35,161 nucleotides of DNA, from contig JAUILP010000036.1 of the NCBI GenBank assembly GCA_030432875.1, positions 1-35,161 of the forward strand, in the 5' to 3' direction. The stretch is from Oligoflexia bacterium (GTDB lineage: Bacteria > Bdellovibrionota_B > Oligoflexia > Oligoflexales > JAGOVF01). The first letter of the stretch is position 1. Every line of letters begins with the position of its first letter. The notes under the pieces were generated by a model that was given only the letters and a program-made list of their open reading frames with translations, was not told the origin of the DNA and did no database searches. Positions 27,282 to 35,161 of this stretch are shown piece after piece. The position numbers and the translations under genes are program-made.

Positions 27282-28532
27282 TCAGTTTGCGAGGTCCTCT
27301 TCTTTTTCTAAAGCATTAATTTCTTCCATCATCGTGGTTTTTTCATCATATGTGGGAATTCTAATTTGAGGGATTTCTATGATTTTATCTGCAGGAATCG
27401 AGCGTTCATAGAGAGACATAACTTCTGCTGGCTGAATATGGGGATTAGCACCCAACGCACTTGAACTTGGAAACAATTCACCGCTGATCCACAGAAAATC
27501 TGGAAAATAATAGTTTTTGAGTTCTTCACCACCGGAGGTGACCCATTCTCCGCCTACAATTTCGCCTAGAGCATTTATTTCAACAACGTACTTGTATAAA
27601 ACAGATCTGGCATAGTGTTCTGGATTTTCATTAAGTATAGTAGATAAAAAAGAGCCCTTGTCTGTATAATTTATATAAAAAACCTCTGTCTCAAAATAGT
27701 GAAAACCCGTAGTTGTAGGCGAAAAAATAGCACTACCCAAACTATTTTCACCCTTTGGGTCTATGATAGATAATGCAGCCTTTTTATCCAGCTCTCGCTG
27801 CTCGCGTACGATATATTTGTAAACGGGAAAATTCTCAACCGTAATATCATTCCAAATATCCATATTAAAGGGATGCCGTTTATCTCCGATCCAATTAGCT
27901 AAGGCTATATGAAAATCACCTGGGTTGGTATCACCACAGCCCGAGAGTCGATTGCGGGTGCTTCGACTGCTAAAATATCGCTCCTCTCCATTTCCATGGC
28001 AACGATCGCCAGCTAAAAAAGCATAAGATCGGTTTAAATAGACCTCGGATAATAAATTTTTAATATCCTCAGCGGTAAATGTTATGCCATTTTGGATCAC
28101 AGGATTCTGTGGCTCTTGATGCCTGGTAGCCGCGGCCACCCAACCGTCACAGTGTCCCTCCCACCACTTTGAATCTTTGCCATTGTGATATATTTTCTCC
28201 CAGGAAGCGGCAATGGGCTCAGAATTAAAAGCCAAATCATATTTTTCCACTGTAGACAAATCTCCATTGCTTGCCCTTGCACCTAGCCCCCCCTTGACAA
28301 ACGGTAAATAACTTGCAGAATAGGGAATAAAAGAGCTCTCGCCCTCTAACGGCATCTCACTGAGCTGAAACTGTAAATCAGTTCCCCAAATAATTTTAAA
28401 AAGGGCCTTCTTAGCAAGAAAATCATCTTGATTTGTGGCTTTTATCGTAGAATGATCTTTAACATTAACGGTTGCACATGAAAGTGTTTGCGCAATGAGT
28501 ATAAAATTAAAAAGGGAAAGTATTCTTTTCAT
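27282..28532 (-). CDS. Transglutaminase-elicitor-like lipoprotein
   Basis: This is a 416-residue predicted lipoprotein. The ATG at 28532 has AGAGGA 6 bases upstream and gives a lipobox TLSC (Cys19); the frame extends six codons further but without benefit. The mature protein carries WWEGHCDGWVAAA (Cys128), then a Cys-bearing loop and NPGDFHIALANWIG (His208), followed by MDIWNDITVENFPVYKY. This order (GHC-GW, then NPG-FH-ALAN-IG, then N-PVY-Y) is what I recall of the transglutaminase-elicitor family, first known as the GP42 elicitor of Phytophthora, with homologues in bacteria. Cys128 and His208 would be part of the catalytic triad. Such an enzyme could cross-link or modify proteins at the cell surface. 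The family call is from memory of motifs. Confidence 0.6.
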   Translation of the reverse strand: MKRILSLFNFILIAQTLSCATVNVKDHSTIKATNQDDFLAKKALFKIIWGTDLQFQLSEMPLEGESSFIPYSASYLPFVKGGLGARASNGDLSTVEKYDLAFNSEPIAASWEKIYHNGKDSKWWEGHCDGWVAAATRHQEPQNPVIQNGITFTAEDIKNLLSEVYLNRSYAFLAGDRCHGNGEERYFSSRSTRNRLSGCGDTNPGDFHIALANWIGDKRHPFNMDIWNDITVENFPVYKYIVREQRELDKKAALSIIDPKGENSLGSAIFSPTTTGFHYFETEVFYINYTDKGSFLSTILNENPEHYARSVLYKYVVEINALGEIVGGEWVTSGGEELKNYYFPDFLWISGELFPSSSALGANPHIQPAEVMSLYERSIPADKIIEIPQIRIPTYDEKTTMMEEINALEKEEDLAN

Positions 28533-28919
28533 GCTAAATCCTCTTTTCATACGAAAAGTATAAAACTTAAAAGTCTATTTTACAAATATAACGCTTATCA
28601 TTCAACGGAATTAGGGAAATTAAAGTCTGGGACTATAACAAGGTACTCAAATGATGGACTGGCTGTGCCATCATTAAATAATCAATTATGCTGCAATAAA
28701 CTTATGAATAGGCCACCGAACGGGCTAGGAGTTGCTACTTTGGCAACAACAGTAGCGATAAGTGATAATCAACGGCTAAAATTTAACTCAAAAACCATTT
28801 CAATAACTCAACTTTAACCAAAAAATCTGAGGGATATATCGGCTTAAATACTTAAAATTATGCTAGAATGGTCCTTTGACGATGGACTACCAAATTATAT
28901 ACTGCGGAAGGGGGGCACA
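28533..28919. other. Divergent intergenic region
   Basis: The gap between the transglutaminase-like gene (minus) and tatD (plus) contains no convincing gene. Overlapping, mutually exclusive hairpins occur near 28731-28756: GTTGC/GCAAC and GCTACT/AGTAGC. A minus-strand frame at 28598-28768 has protein-like composition but one in-frame TGA at its midpoint. A plus-strand frame at 28488-28817 overlaps the divergent gene's start and lacks support. Confidence 0.35.
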
Positions 28920-29726
28920 ATGTTTTATAGCGACGTCCACGCTCATTTAACCCATGGACTTTTTGCTACGGATTTAGACGCTGTTATCTCGCGAGCTAAA
29001 GCAGCATCTGTTAAGCATATTGTTGTTAATGGCCTTAATCCCCAATGCAATGATGCCGTGCTGGAGCTTGCCAAAAAATATCCCTGCATCGTCCCCAGTC
29101 TTGGTATTTATCCTGTGGACGCCGTCAATCATTTGCTTGATCCGAGTGCCTATCCCTTTCCCATCACAAGCTTTGATGTTGATGCTGAAATATCAAGAAT
29201 TAAGGATAGAGTCACCCGAGGCGGCATTGCTGCTATCGGCGAAATCGGTCTCGATGGTTACTGGCTCCAAGAAAATACTTACAAAGAGCAGGAGCGCATC
29301 TTTGTAGCTTTGGTAGAGATTGCACATTCTCATGGCCTTCCCGTGATTGTGCATTCGCGCAAACTCGAAGCTCGTGCCATAGATATTTTAAAGTCATTTG
29401 CCAGTATTAAGGTGATTATGCACTGTTTTGGCGGCAAAGTGAAACTCGCCCAGGAAGCAAGCGAAAAATATGGTTTTTGCTTTTCTATCCCCGCGATTGC
29501 CTCGCGAAGTGAAGCCTTTACCAAGATGCTCCGTGAGCTCCCACAGCACTGCCTACTCACTGAGACGGACGCCCCCTATTTGGCACCGACCAAAGGTGGA
29601 CGGAGCGAACCTAAAGATGTTGTGGAAACTGTCGCCTATTTCTGCAAACTAAAAAACCTTCCCCTAGAGGAAGGTCTTAAGATTTTTTCTGAAAATTTTT
29701 CTCTAATGTTTAAAATCAAAGAATAA
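28920..29726 (+). CDS. tatD: TatD-family metal-dependent hydrolase
   Basis: This is a 268-residue TIM-barrel hydrolase of the TatD DNase family. Metal-binding motifs are all present: SDVHAHL near the N-terminus, GEIGLDGYW, IVHSRK, IMHCFGG and LTETDAPYLAP. The family includes 3'-5' DNases and RNA-processing enzymes that use two divalent ions in the cytosol. I chose the ATG at 28920, which follows GAAGGGGGG and begins directly with the first strand; the 20 extra upstream codons of the open frame are not conserved-looking. It converges on the outer-membrane-type gene with only 17 bases between stop codons. The paralogue (TatD, YcfH or YjjV) cannot be settled from sequence alone. Confidence 0.9.
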   Translation: MFYSDVHAHLTHGLFATDLDAVISRAKAASVKHIVVNGLNPQCNDAVLELAKKYPCIVPSLGIYPVDAVNHLLDPSAYPFPITSFDVDAEISRIKDRVTRGGIAAIGEIGLDGYWLQENTYKEQERIFVALVEIAHSHGLPVIVHSRKLEARAIDILKSFASIKVIMHCFGGKVKLAQEASEKYGFCFSIPAIASRSEAFTKMLRELPQHCLLTETDAPYLAPTKGGRSEPKDVVETVAYFCKLKNLPLEEGLKIFSENFSLMFKIKE

Positions 29727-29743
29727 CAGTACGTGGATAATTC

Positions 29744-30397
29744 TTAAAGCCACAAGGTAAACCCAAGTCCCATAGAATCTGTGCTGGTGTCCATTTCATT
29801 GACAAGATGAGAACCGCCATTGCGGACAAAATGTTCGTTAGTCACCATATAATAGCTAAAAACGCTGAGCTGAGAATGTAGAAAATAATTGGTACCCAAA
29901 CTATAGTAACGGCCACTGCCATAAAGATCTGAATTAACAAAACCATTCTGATAGTCCATACGGCTGCCGAGGACTCCGAGTCCGCCTTCTAAATTGAGGA
30001 GTGGAGAACGAAATACCAGTTTCGTTCCGACATTAAAACGTGAGCCACTTAAGGATTCAAATCCGTCATCGCGGTGTTTTAGATTGACAAAGGTATGACC
30101 AAACTCAAACTGCATAAAATTAAAGACTTCAAGTCCTGCGGTCGTTTTTAAGCCCACACCTTTCCAGTTAGCGGAGCGGTTTAAAAAAGCATCGCCACCC
30201 TCTAGGCCAGCAACGTCACTACCCTTTGCCTTGCTTATGATCTCGCCATATTCGCCGCCCACTGCTTGTGAGACGAAAATATAGTTTTTTGCCCCAGAAC
30301 GCATATAATTGATATATGAGTGCTGCATGGCCAAGGCCAAAGTGTTAAAACAAAAAAACACGCCAACTATCAGGACAATCCGCTGCATCTTCAACAT
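29744..30397 (-). CDS. Outer-membrane-type protein
   Basis: This is a 217-residue exported protein. The ATG at 30397 follows a GGAG-like site and gives a clean signal peptide (MLKMQRIVLIVGVFFCF, cleaved near ALA-M). The mature part is a run of alternating aromatic/hydrophobic strands with Gly-rich turns, ending GLGFTLWL, as in small beta-barrels of the OmpA/OmpX/porin-like type. There is no identifiable catalytic motif. It converges with tatD and sits downstream of the sugar cluster in the same direction, but 195 bases from it, so it is probably separate. The family is unassigned. Confidence 0.65.
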   Translation of the reverse strand: MLKMQRIVLIVGVFFCFNTLALAMQHSYINYMRSGAKNYIFVSQAVGGEYGEIISKAKGSDVAGLEGGDAFLNRSANWKGVGLKTTAGLEVFNFMQFEFGHTFVNLKHRDDGFESLSGSRFNVGTKLVFRSPLLNLEGGLGVLGSRMDYQNGFVNSDLYGSGRYYSLGTNYFLHSQLSVFSYYMVTNEHFVRNGGSHLVNEMDTSTDSMGLGFTLWL

Positions 30398-30592
30398 AAA
30401 GACTCCGTTTGTACAAGGAACAAAAAATATCCACATTTAAAGAAAGTTTGCCTAAAAATAAGCAAGGAATGTGCCGCTACACTTCTGCCGATTTAGATGG
30501 CTGATATTTAAGGTTTTTGTGTTTTGGAAGGGTGGGTAAAAACAGGAAAAAGTCTGATTAAATATTTACAGCTGTCAATATGTTAGCCACTG

Positions 30593-31501
30593 TTAACGAC
30601 GAATTAAATCAGTAACCAAAGTAAGCGCACCCATAGCCTCATCAAGTCCGAAGCCTTTCCCTTCTAATGCCATCTCGTAAATGCGCTTATGAAGACCGGT
30701 GAAACCACCAGAAAATTCGATCTCTTCACCATCAATGGTGATGCTGCGGTAAGCAGGTAAACCCGCTGCCTTGGTTTTTAAAGGCAAATCATTTTGGTCA
30801 ACACTCAAAAACCAGTTCACCTTTGCTCTTTCGAGTTCAAGATAGCCCTTGCCTTTTTCATCAGTTTTGAATTCTAGTTTACTGTCCTGGCTCTCGCCAA
30901 AAAGCCACATAAGCATATCGAAAAAATGAATGCCAATATTCATCATTACGCCACCAGAAAGGCGGTCGCTGCCTTTCCAAGACTCATGGTACCAGCGCCC
31001 TCTCCGGGTGACATAATTAAGATTGACGACTGCCTTATTGGTTGGAGTATATTCTTTTACGCGCTCTTTGAGATCACGGATTACGTCATGGACTCTCAGC
31101 TGCAGGACATTAAAAACTTTAACCTGATGCTGCGCTTCGAGGTCTTTTAAAAAATCCACATCATCTGGATTAAGCACCATGGGTTTTTCGCAAATCACAT
31201 TGCAGCCATTGGCAAGTCCCATGCGAATATGACTAGCATGAAGATAATTAGGAGAGCAAACAGCTAGAAAATTGACTTTTTTGGGGTCGTGATAATAATG
31301 CAGGCGGTTGAGATAATCTTCAAAGAGCTCAGTTTCGCGAAAAAACAGCACATCAGGGGAAAAGCTATCCAAAATACCAACTGAAGTGGAGGGATCTGTT
31401 GCGGCGATAAGTGCCCCCCCCAAATCTTTAATAGCCTGTAAATGACGCGGAGCAATATAGCCCCCCACTCCGGTTATGGCGCAGTTAAAAGGTATACTCA
31501 T
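30593..31501 (-). CDS. wbpB: UDP-GlcNAcA 3-dehydrogenase (WbpB/WlbA-like)
   Basis: This is a 302-residue Gfo/Idh/MocA oxidoreductase. The NAD-binding start (CAITGVGGYIAPRHLQAIKDLGG) matches WbpB/WlbA rather than other members; a CEKPM motif with the conserved Lys and a GVMMNIGIHFFD segment follow. WbpB oxidises C3 of UDP-GlcNAcA to the 3-keto sugar, with NADH recycled by alpha-ketoglutarate. The gene is the last of four consecutive genes that carry this pathway. It is slightly shorter than the Pseudomonas protein but both domains are present. A GGAGAG-like site precedes the ATG. Confidence 0.88.
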   Translation of the reverse strand: MSIPFNCAITGVGGYIAPRHLQAIKDLGGALIAATDPSTSVGILDSFSPDVLFFRETELFEDYLNRLHYYHDPKKVNFLAVCSPNYLHASHIRMGLANGCNVICEKPMVLNPDDVDFLKDLEAQHQVKVFNVLQLRVHDVIRDLKERVKEYTPTNKAVVNLNYVTRRGRWYHESWKGSDRLSGGVMMNIGIHFFDMLMWLFGESQDSKLEFKTDEKGKGYLELERAKVNWFLSVDQNDLPLKTKAAGLPAYRSITIDGEEIEFSGGFTGLHKRIYEMALEGKGFGLDEAMGALTLVTDLIRR

Positions 31502-31539
31502 GAATTAAGTTTTCTCTCCACAAATGGGTAAAATTTGTA

Positions 31540-32856
31540 TTATAGTTTATAAACTTTCTCATCATTTTGCTCAAATGCGTTACGCAAATCAACAATCAAC
31601 TTGGAAAATTCGTAGACGCGCTGATAATCAACATTTGTGTGTTTGGTGGTCACCACAACACAGTCTGTCGATTTGAGCAAATCATCAGTCAACGGAACAC
31701 TATGCATCTCACCATGCTCTTCGGTTTTAAATGTGCTAATGTAGGGATCGTGAACAACCACATCACCACCTTTTTTAATCACTTCATCAATGATTTTTAA
31801 GGCTGGAGATTCTCTGGGGTCATCAATATCCCCTTTATAAGCGACGCCGAGAAACAAAATTTTGGAGCCATTTACTGACTTTTTATGGCGGTTAAGCGCT
31901 GAAGTGATTTTAATCGTCATGCGATGTGGCATCAGATTGTCTATTTGCCCCGCGGTATTGATCATCGTAAGATCAAACTGGTAATTTTTTGCAATATATT
32001 CGAGATAAAAGGGATCTAAAGGAATACAGTGACCGCCGATGCCTGGACCTGGATAAAAGGCTTGAAAACCATAAGGTTTCGTTTTGGCCGCTTCAATAAC
32101 CTCCCAAATACTAATGTCCATTTTGCCACTGAGAAGAGCCAATTCATTTACTAAAGAAATATTGATGAGGCGGTAGGTATTTTCCAAAATTTTTGTCATC
32201 TCGGCAACCCTAGGTGAGCTTACGGGATGCAAAACGGGAATTGCTTTGCTATAAAGGGTCATCGCAAGTTTCTGCGCCTCTTCGCCGAAGCCACCCACAA
32301 CCTTTGGGGTATTTTCTGTTTTAAAACTGTGGTTACCTGGATCAACGCGTTCTGCCGAATAGCAAAGCCAAAAATCTTCGTTGACATTTAAACCACTCTC
32401 TTGCGCAATTATCGGCAAAAGATATTCTTCGGTGGTCGTAGGATAGGTTGTGCTTTCAAGAGAGATGAAAACACCCTTTTTCATATAGGCGCCAATATCT
32501 TTGCCTGCACTGGCGATATAACTCATTTCCGGTTTTTTAAATTTGTCGAGAGGGGTGGGCACGCATATGATGACAGCATCACATTCTTTAAGACGTGAAA
32601 AATCAGTCGTCGCCACTAAAGTATGGCTCTTGACCGCGGCTTTCAGCTCACTATCCACGACGTCGCCGATATAGTTGTGTCCGGCATTGACCTGGTCTGA
32701 TTTGTGACTGCTTTTTTCAAATCCGACGACTTTAATTCCTTTTTTAGCAAAAGCTACCGCCAAAGGAAGACCGACATAACCAAGACCCAGAACGCCGACA
32801 ACACCTCGGTCATGTTCAAATTTTTCCAGAAGTTCTTTAAAAGTTTTGTTGCTCAT
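31540..32856 (-). CDS. wbpA: UDP-N-acetylglucosamine 6-dehydrogenase (WbpA-like)
   Basis: This is a 438-residue UDP-sugar dehydrogenase. It has a Rossmann start GVLGLGYVGLPLA, the SLESTTYPTTTEE segment, a SAERVDPG segment, and the catalytic Cys277 in PGIGGHCIPLDP. It makes the uronic acid from UDP-GlcNAc using two NAD. I chose the ATG at 32856 over a GTG six bases upstream because of its spacing to AGGGA. The neighbours supply the following steps, which supports UDP-GlcNAc rather than UDP-glucose as substrate. Confidence 0.9.
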   Translation of the reverse strand: MSNKTFKELLEKFEHDRGVVGVLGLGYVGLPLAVAFAKKGIKVVGFEKSSHKSDQVNAGHNYIGDVVDSELKAAVKSHTLVATTDFSRLKECDAVIICVPTPLDKFKKPEMSYIASAGKDIGAYMKKGVFISLESTTYPTTTEEYLLPIIAQESGLNVNEDFWLCYSAERVDPGNHSFKTENTPKVVGGFGEEAQKLAMTLYSKAIPVLHPVSSPRVAEMTKILENTYRLINISLVNELALLSGKMDISIWEVIEAAKTKPYGFQAFYPGPGIGGHCIPLDPFYLEYIAKNYQFDLTMINTAGQIDNLMPHRMTIKITSALNRHKKSVNGSKILFLGVAYKGDIDDPRESPALKIIDEVIKKGGDVVVHDPYISTFKTEEHGEMHSVPLTDDLLKSTDCVVVTTKHTNVDYQRVYEFSKLIVDLRNAFEQNDEKVYKL

Positions 32857-32923
32857 AGACACCCATCCCTTTTTAGGTAAAATTAATGTTTACTTTATTT
32901 TTGGATCTTAAGCACCATCTTCC

Positions 32924-33526
32924 CTAAACCGAATTGACAAGGCTTAATCCCTGCACATCATCTTTCGCATATTTTTTTCCGCACTCAGAGCAGCAATAAT
33001 CCTTTGGCAATTTTTCGCCACAATAACAAATCCATCCTTGAACTCGTGCGGGCATGCCATAAACCATGGCATAATCAGGAACATCTTTGGTTACCACAGC
33101 ACCAGCTCCGACAAACGAATACTCGCCCAAAGTAACGCCGCAAACTATCGTCGCATTAGCGCCAATGCTCGCACCTTTTTTGACTAAAGTCTTTTTATAC
33201 TCGGTTTTGCGCTCGATAAAAGCCCGGGGATTGATAACATTAGTGAAAACACACGAAGGCCCGCAAAAAACGTCATCTTCCAAATGCACATCATCATAAA
33301 GTGAAACATTGTTTTGTACTTTAACGCCTGAGCCAAGACGGGCCCGCGCGCCAATATAAGAATTTTGTCCGATGGCACAGCGTTCGCCAATAACGGCTCC
33401 CGGCATGATGTGACTAAAATGCCAAACCTTAGTTTGGGCTCCCACCTTGGCTCCATTATCAACAAAAGCAGACACATGTTTTTGAAAAAAACCGCCGCTA
33501 GTTTCTACTTTGATCAATTCGCTCAT
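32924..33526 (-). CDS. wbpD: UDP-2-acetamido-3-amino-glucuronate N-acetyltransferase (WbpD-like)
   Basis: This is a 200-residue left-handed beta-helix (hexapeptide) acetyltransferase. Repeats such as [15 protein letters not shown] and the [20 protein letters not shown] end segment are typical of WbpD/WlbB. It uses acetyl-CoA to acetylate the 3-amino group. The C-terminus has a Cys4 zinc-ribbon-like tail (CYCGEKL then CSECGKKY, about residues 167-185), which some homologues share. An AAGGAG precedes the ATG. Confidence 0.9.
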   Translation of the reverse strand: MSELIKVETSGGFFQKHVSAFVDNGAKVGAQTKVWHFSHIMPGAVIGERCAIGQNSYIGARARLGSGVKVQNNVSLYDDVHLEDDVFCGPSCVFTNVINPRAFIERKTEYKKTLVKKGASIGANATIVCGVTLGEYSFVGAGAVVTKDVPDYAMVYGMPARVQGWICYCGEKLPKDYCCSECGKKYAKDDVQGLSLVNSV

Positions 33527-33558
33527 AAGCTCAGCTCCTTTGGGGCAGGTTCACATTT

Positions 33559-34668
33559 TTAGTGGCGCTGATAAAAAGATTTTACCGCACCACAAACTTG
33601 GTCTACTTGGTCTTCAGTCATACCGATATATATGGGCAGCGCAAGGGCGCGGTCGCAGAGGTTTTCCGCAACAGGAAAATCTCCTTTTTTATACCCCAAA
33701 TACTTAAAACATTCCTGCAAATGCATGGGAATGGGATAATAGATGGATGTACCGATACCCTGCTCTTGCAAATAAGCTTGTAGGGCATTGCGATTTTCAC
33801 ATTGAAGAGAAAAAACATACCAAACCGGAGAAGCCTTAGAATCAATAAGGGGTAAGGAAATTTGCGGGATGTTCTGCAAACGGCCTTTATAAAGAGCGGC
33901 TATCTTTGCCCGCTCCTCAATGTCACCTAAAATATAATCCATTTTGACATTAAGTACCGCTGCTTGGATTTCGTCGAGGCGCGAATTCATGCCGATATAG
34001 TCATGGTGGTATTTTTTTCCGGAGCCATGGACGCGGCATTTTTTGATTATTTCCGCAAGTCGGTCATCGTTAGTGGTGACCATACCGCCATCCCCAAAAC
34101 AGCCCAGTGTCTTGGTGGGGAAAAAGCTATAGACACCAACATCTCCTGCAGAGCCAGCGGTTAAACCTGCATAACTCATACCGAATGACTCTGCAGAGTC
34201 TTCGATGATTTTGAGATTATATTCTTTGGCAATGGGAATAATCTGATCATATTCTGCCATCTGCGCAAACAGATCCACGGGGAGAATTGCTTTGGTTTTG
34301 CTAGTTACCGATGCGGGGATTTTACTCGGATCGATATTAAAGGTCTTAGCATCGACATCGACAAAGACAGGCTTGTGCCCCCCCCGTGCTATACAGGCTG
34401 TGGAAGCGAAAAAGGTAAATGGCGTGGTAATAACCTCGCTGCCTGGTTCTAGTTCCAAGGCCTGAACCGCTAGCAGTAGTGCATCAGAACCATTTGCCAC
34501 ACCAATGGCATGTTTTACCTTAGCAAACTCTGCGATCCGCTCCTCTAATTCGCGAACTTCTTTACCTAAAATATAAGATCCGGACTGAACTACCCGCCTT
34601 AGCCGTTCATTAAGTTTGGCTTCAAGGCGCTGGTTTTGATGTTCACCCGTATAGAACGGAATCCTCAT
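33559..34668 (-). CDS. wbpE: PLP-dependent 3-aminotransferase (WbpE-like, DegT/DnrJ/EryC1/StrS family)
   Basis: This is a 369-residue sugar aminotransferase. The PLP pocket has the Lys186 Schiff base in SFFPTKTLG, and Asp157 in IIEDSAESFG for the pyridine nitrogen. The GSDALLLAVQAL phosphate-binding segment is present. WbpE transfers an amino group from glutamate to the 3-keto sugar made by WbpB. It is the first gene of the four-gene group, with a GGGGGA-like site before the ATG. The product of the group is UDP-GlcNAc(3NAc)A. A 2-epimerase (WbpI), needed for the manno form, is not in the window. Confidence 0.92.
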   Translation of the reverse strand: MRIPFYTGEHQNQRLEAKLNERLRRVVQSGSYILGKEVRELEERIAEFAKVKHAIGVANGSDALLLAVQALELEPGSEVITTPFTFFASTACIARGGHKPVFVDVDAKTFNIDPSKIPASVTSKTKAILPVDLFAQMAEYDQIIPIAKEYNLKIIEDSAESFGMSYAGLTAGSAGDVGVYSFFPTKTLGCFGDGGMVTTNDDRLAEIIKKCRVHGSGKKYHHDYIGMNSRLDEIQAAVLNVKMDYILGDIEERAKIAALYKGRLQNIPQISLPLIDSKASPVWYVFSLQCENRNALQAYLQEQGIGTSIYYPIPMHLQECFKYLGYKKGDFPVAENLCDRALALPIYIGMTEDQVDQVCGAVKSFYQRH

Positions 34669-34775
34669 AGATCCCCCAACTAACTATTAATGTTTGGTTT
34701 TTTTAGCATGTTATAAAAATTTGCGCCTAAGCAGCTCAGTTCAGTTTGCACCCGCGAAGCTGCCTAAAAATAGCG

Positions 34776-34795
34776 CTAAGCATACGTTAGCTTAG
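34776..34795 (-). terminator. Possible terminator after the DUF790-like gene
   Basis: CTAAGC (34776-34781) and GCTTAG (34790-34795) form a 6-bp hairpin with an 8-base loop. On the minus strand, five bases then lead into TTTTT (34770-34766). It sits 45 bases beyond the stop of the DUF790-like gene and about 110 bases before wbpE. The stem is short and the T-run is offset, so this is a weak call. A second T-rich stretch near 34700 has no clear stem. Confidence 0.35.
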
Positions 34796-34839
34796 ATCCC
34801 CCAAACCTGACAACTCATAATTCCCGACTTAAAAAGAAA

Positions 34840-35161
34840 TTAGGGAAGTATATTTTCACTTTGGCTTTGGGCCGCGCCTACATAAAAGCTCAGTAATTTT
34901 TCAATAACAACATCAACGGAGATGAATTTTTTATAAATGATGACCTCATTAGGAAACTGAGCACCAAAGTCAGCGTTTTGATGCTTTTGGTCTAAACAAA
35001 TAAGCAAATTGTTGATGTTGGCTTCTGTGAGGTCGTTGAGTTTTTTTTGCAGGTAAGCGTCCGTCCAGTATCCCACGATTTCGAGATAGCAAAACCACTG
35101 GGGATTTTGGTGGTGGGTGATTTTAAAATCAGGAAATATACATCGCTCCCCCCGCAAAGCA
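34840..35161 (-). CDS. DUF790/Bax1-like nuclease, partial (C-terminal part)
   Basis: The gene runs off the right edge; 107 codons of the C-terminus are visible and the frame stays open to the last base. The visible part resembles the restriction-endonuclease-like core of DUF790 (Bax1-type) proteins: IFPDFKI, then WFCYLEIVGYWT, then a helix with YLQKKLNDL and a strand NNLLICLDQ. The PD-(D/E)-x-K pattern is plausible with Asp in FPDF and Glu in YLEI. Proteins of this family partner with XPB-type helicases in DNA unwinding and cleavage, so an XPB-like helicase gene may lie beyond the edge. It is transcribed toward the sugar cluster. Confidence 0.62.
   Translation of the reverse strand, partial: ALRGERCIFPDFKITHHQNPQWFCYLEIVGYWTDAYLQKKLNDLTEANINNLLICLDQKHQNADFGAQFPNEVIIYKKFISVDVVIEKLLSFYVGAAQSQSENILP

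Noticed and set aside
28488..28817. Plus-strand frame of 109 codons
   Set aside because: It overlaps the start of the divergent lipoprotein gene, has no ribosome binding site, and its composition is not convincing.

Overview
The window is from a low-to-moderate GC, double-membrane bacterium. The evidence is several lipobox-bearing secreted proteins, beta-barrel-like outer-membrane proteins, a ubiE-type methyltransferase and a UDP-sugar pathway for surface polysaccharide. The mix of many orphan lipoproteins, Cys-rich inserts and a stand-alone tatD would fit the Bdellovibrionota/Oligoflexia area. That placement is an inference; nothing here (no rRNA or tRNA) proves it.

Layout. (1) 1-10.1 kb, plus strand: an accessory run of separately spaced, mostly exported genes. 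They are an orphan lipoprotein, an outer-membrane-type protein, an EEP-fold (endonuclease/exonuclease/phosphatase) protein, a secreted protein with two PA14 domains, a small secreted orphan, a NodB-like deacetylase lipoprotein with a Cys-rich insert, and a lipoprotein with 63 uninterrupted collagen Gly-X-Y triplets. Nested hairpins lie in some of the gaps. (2) 10.1-11.1 kb: a decayed stretch holding a four-helix-bundle (S23/IVS-type) pseudogene broken by two frameshifts. (3) 11.2-20.1 kb, minus strand: an orphan lipoprotein with its terminator, then the housekeeping block dnaE, guaA, guaB, ubiE. Transcription runs ubiE to dnaE, and guaB-guaA-dnaE are closely spaced. (4) 20.8-22.1 kb: a lipoprotein made of six near-identical 62-residue, four-cysteine modules, preceded by a good sigma-54-type promoter. 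(5) 22.3-26.7 kb: a signalling unit. It has an OmpR-type response regulator and a histidine kinase on plus. Divergent to them is a multi-pass membrane protein (COG4705-like). Further along are a PepSY protein and a half-length COG4705 paralogue. Two copies of a 39-bp element (34/39 identical) carry TGAAC-N6-TGAAC direct repeats, each with correctly spaced -10 hexamers, which ties these genes into one regulon. (6) 26.8-30.4 kb: a small orphan, a transglutaminase-elicitor-like lipoprotein, tatD, and an outer-membrane-type protein. (7) 30.6-34.7 kb, minus strand: wbpE-wbpD-wbpA-wbpB homologues, which together convert UDP-GlcNAc to the diacetamido uronic acid nucleotide UDP-GlcNAc(3NAc)A. (8) The right edge holds the C-terminal part of a DUF790/Bax1-like nuclease, cut by the window.

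The most interesting points are the bidirectional response-regulator promoter and its second copy, the tandem 62-residue Cys-module lipoprotein with its sigma-54 promoter, the collagen-like lipoprotein, and the nested hairpins upstream of the EEP gene. Domain calls rest on motif recognition by eye; no database search was run.
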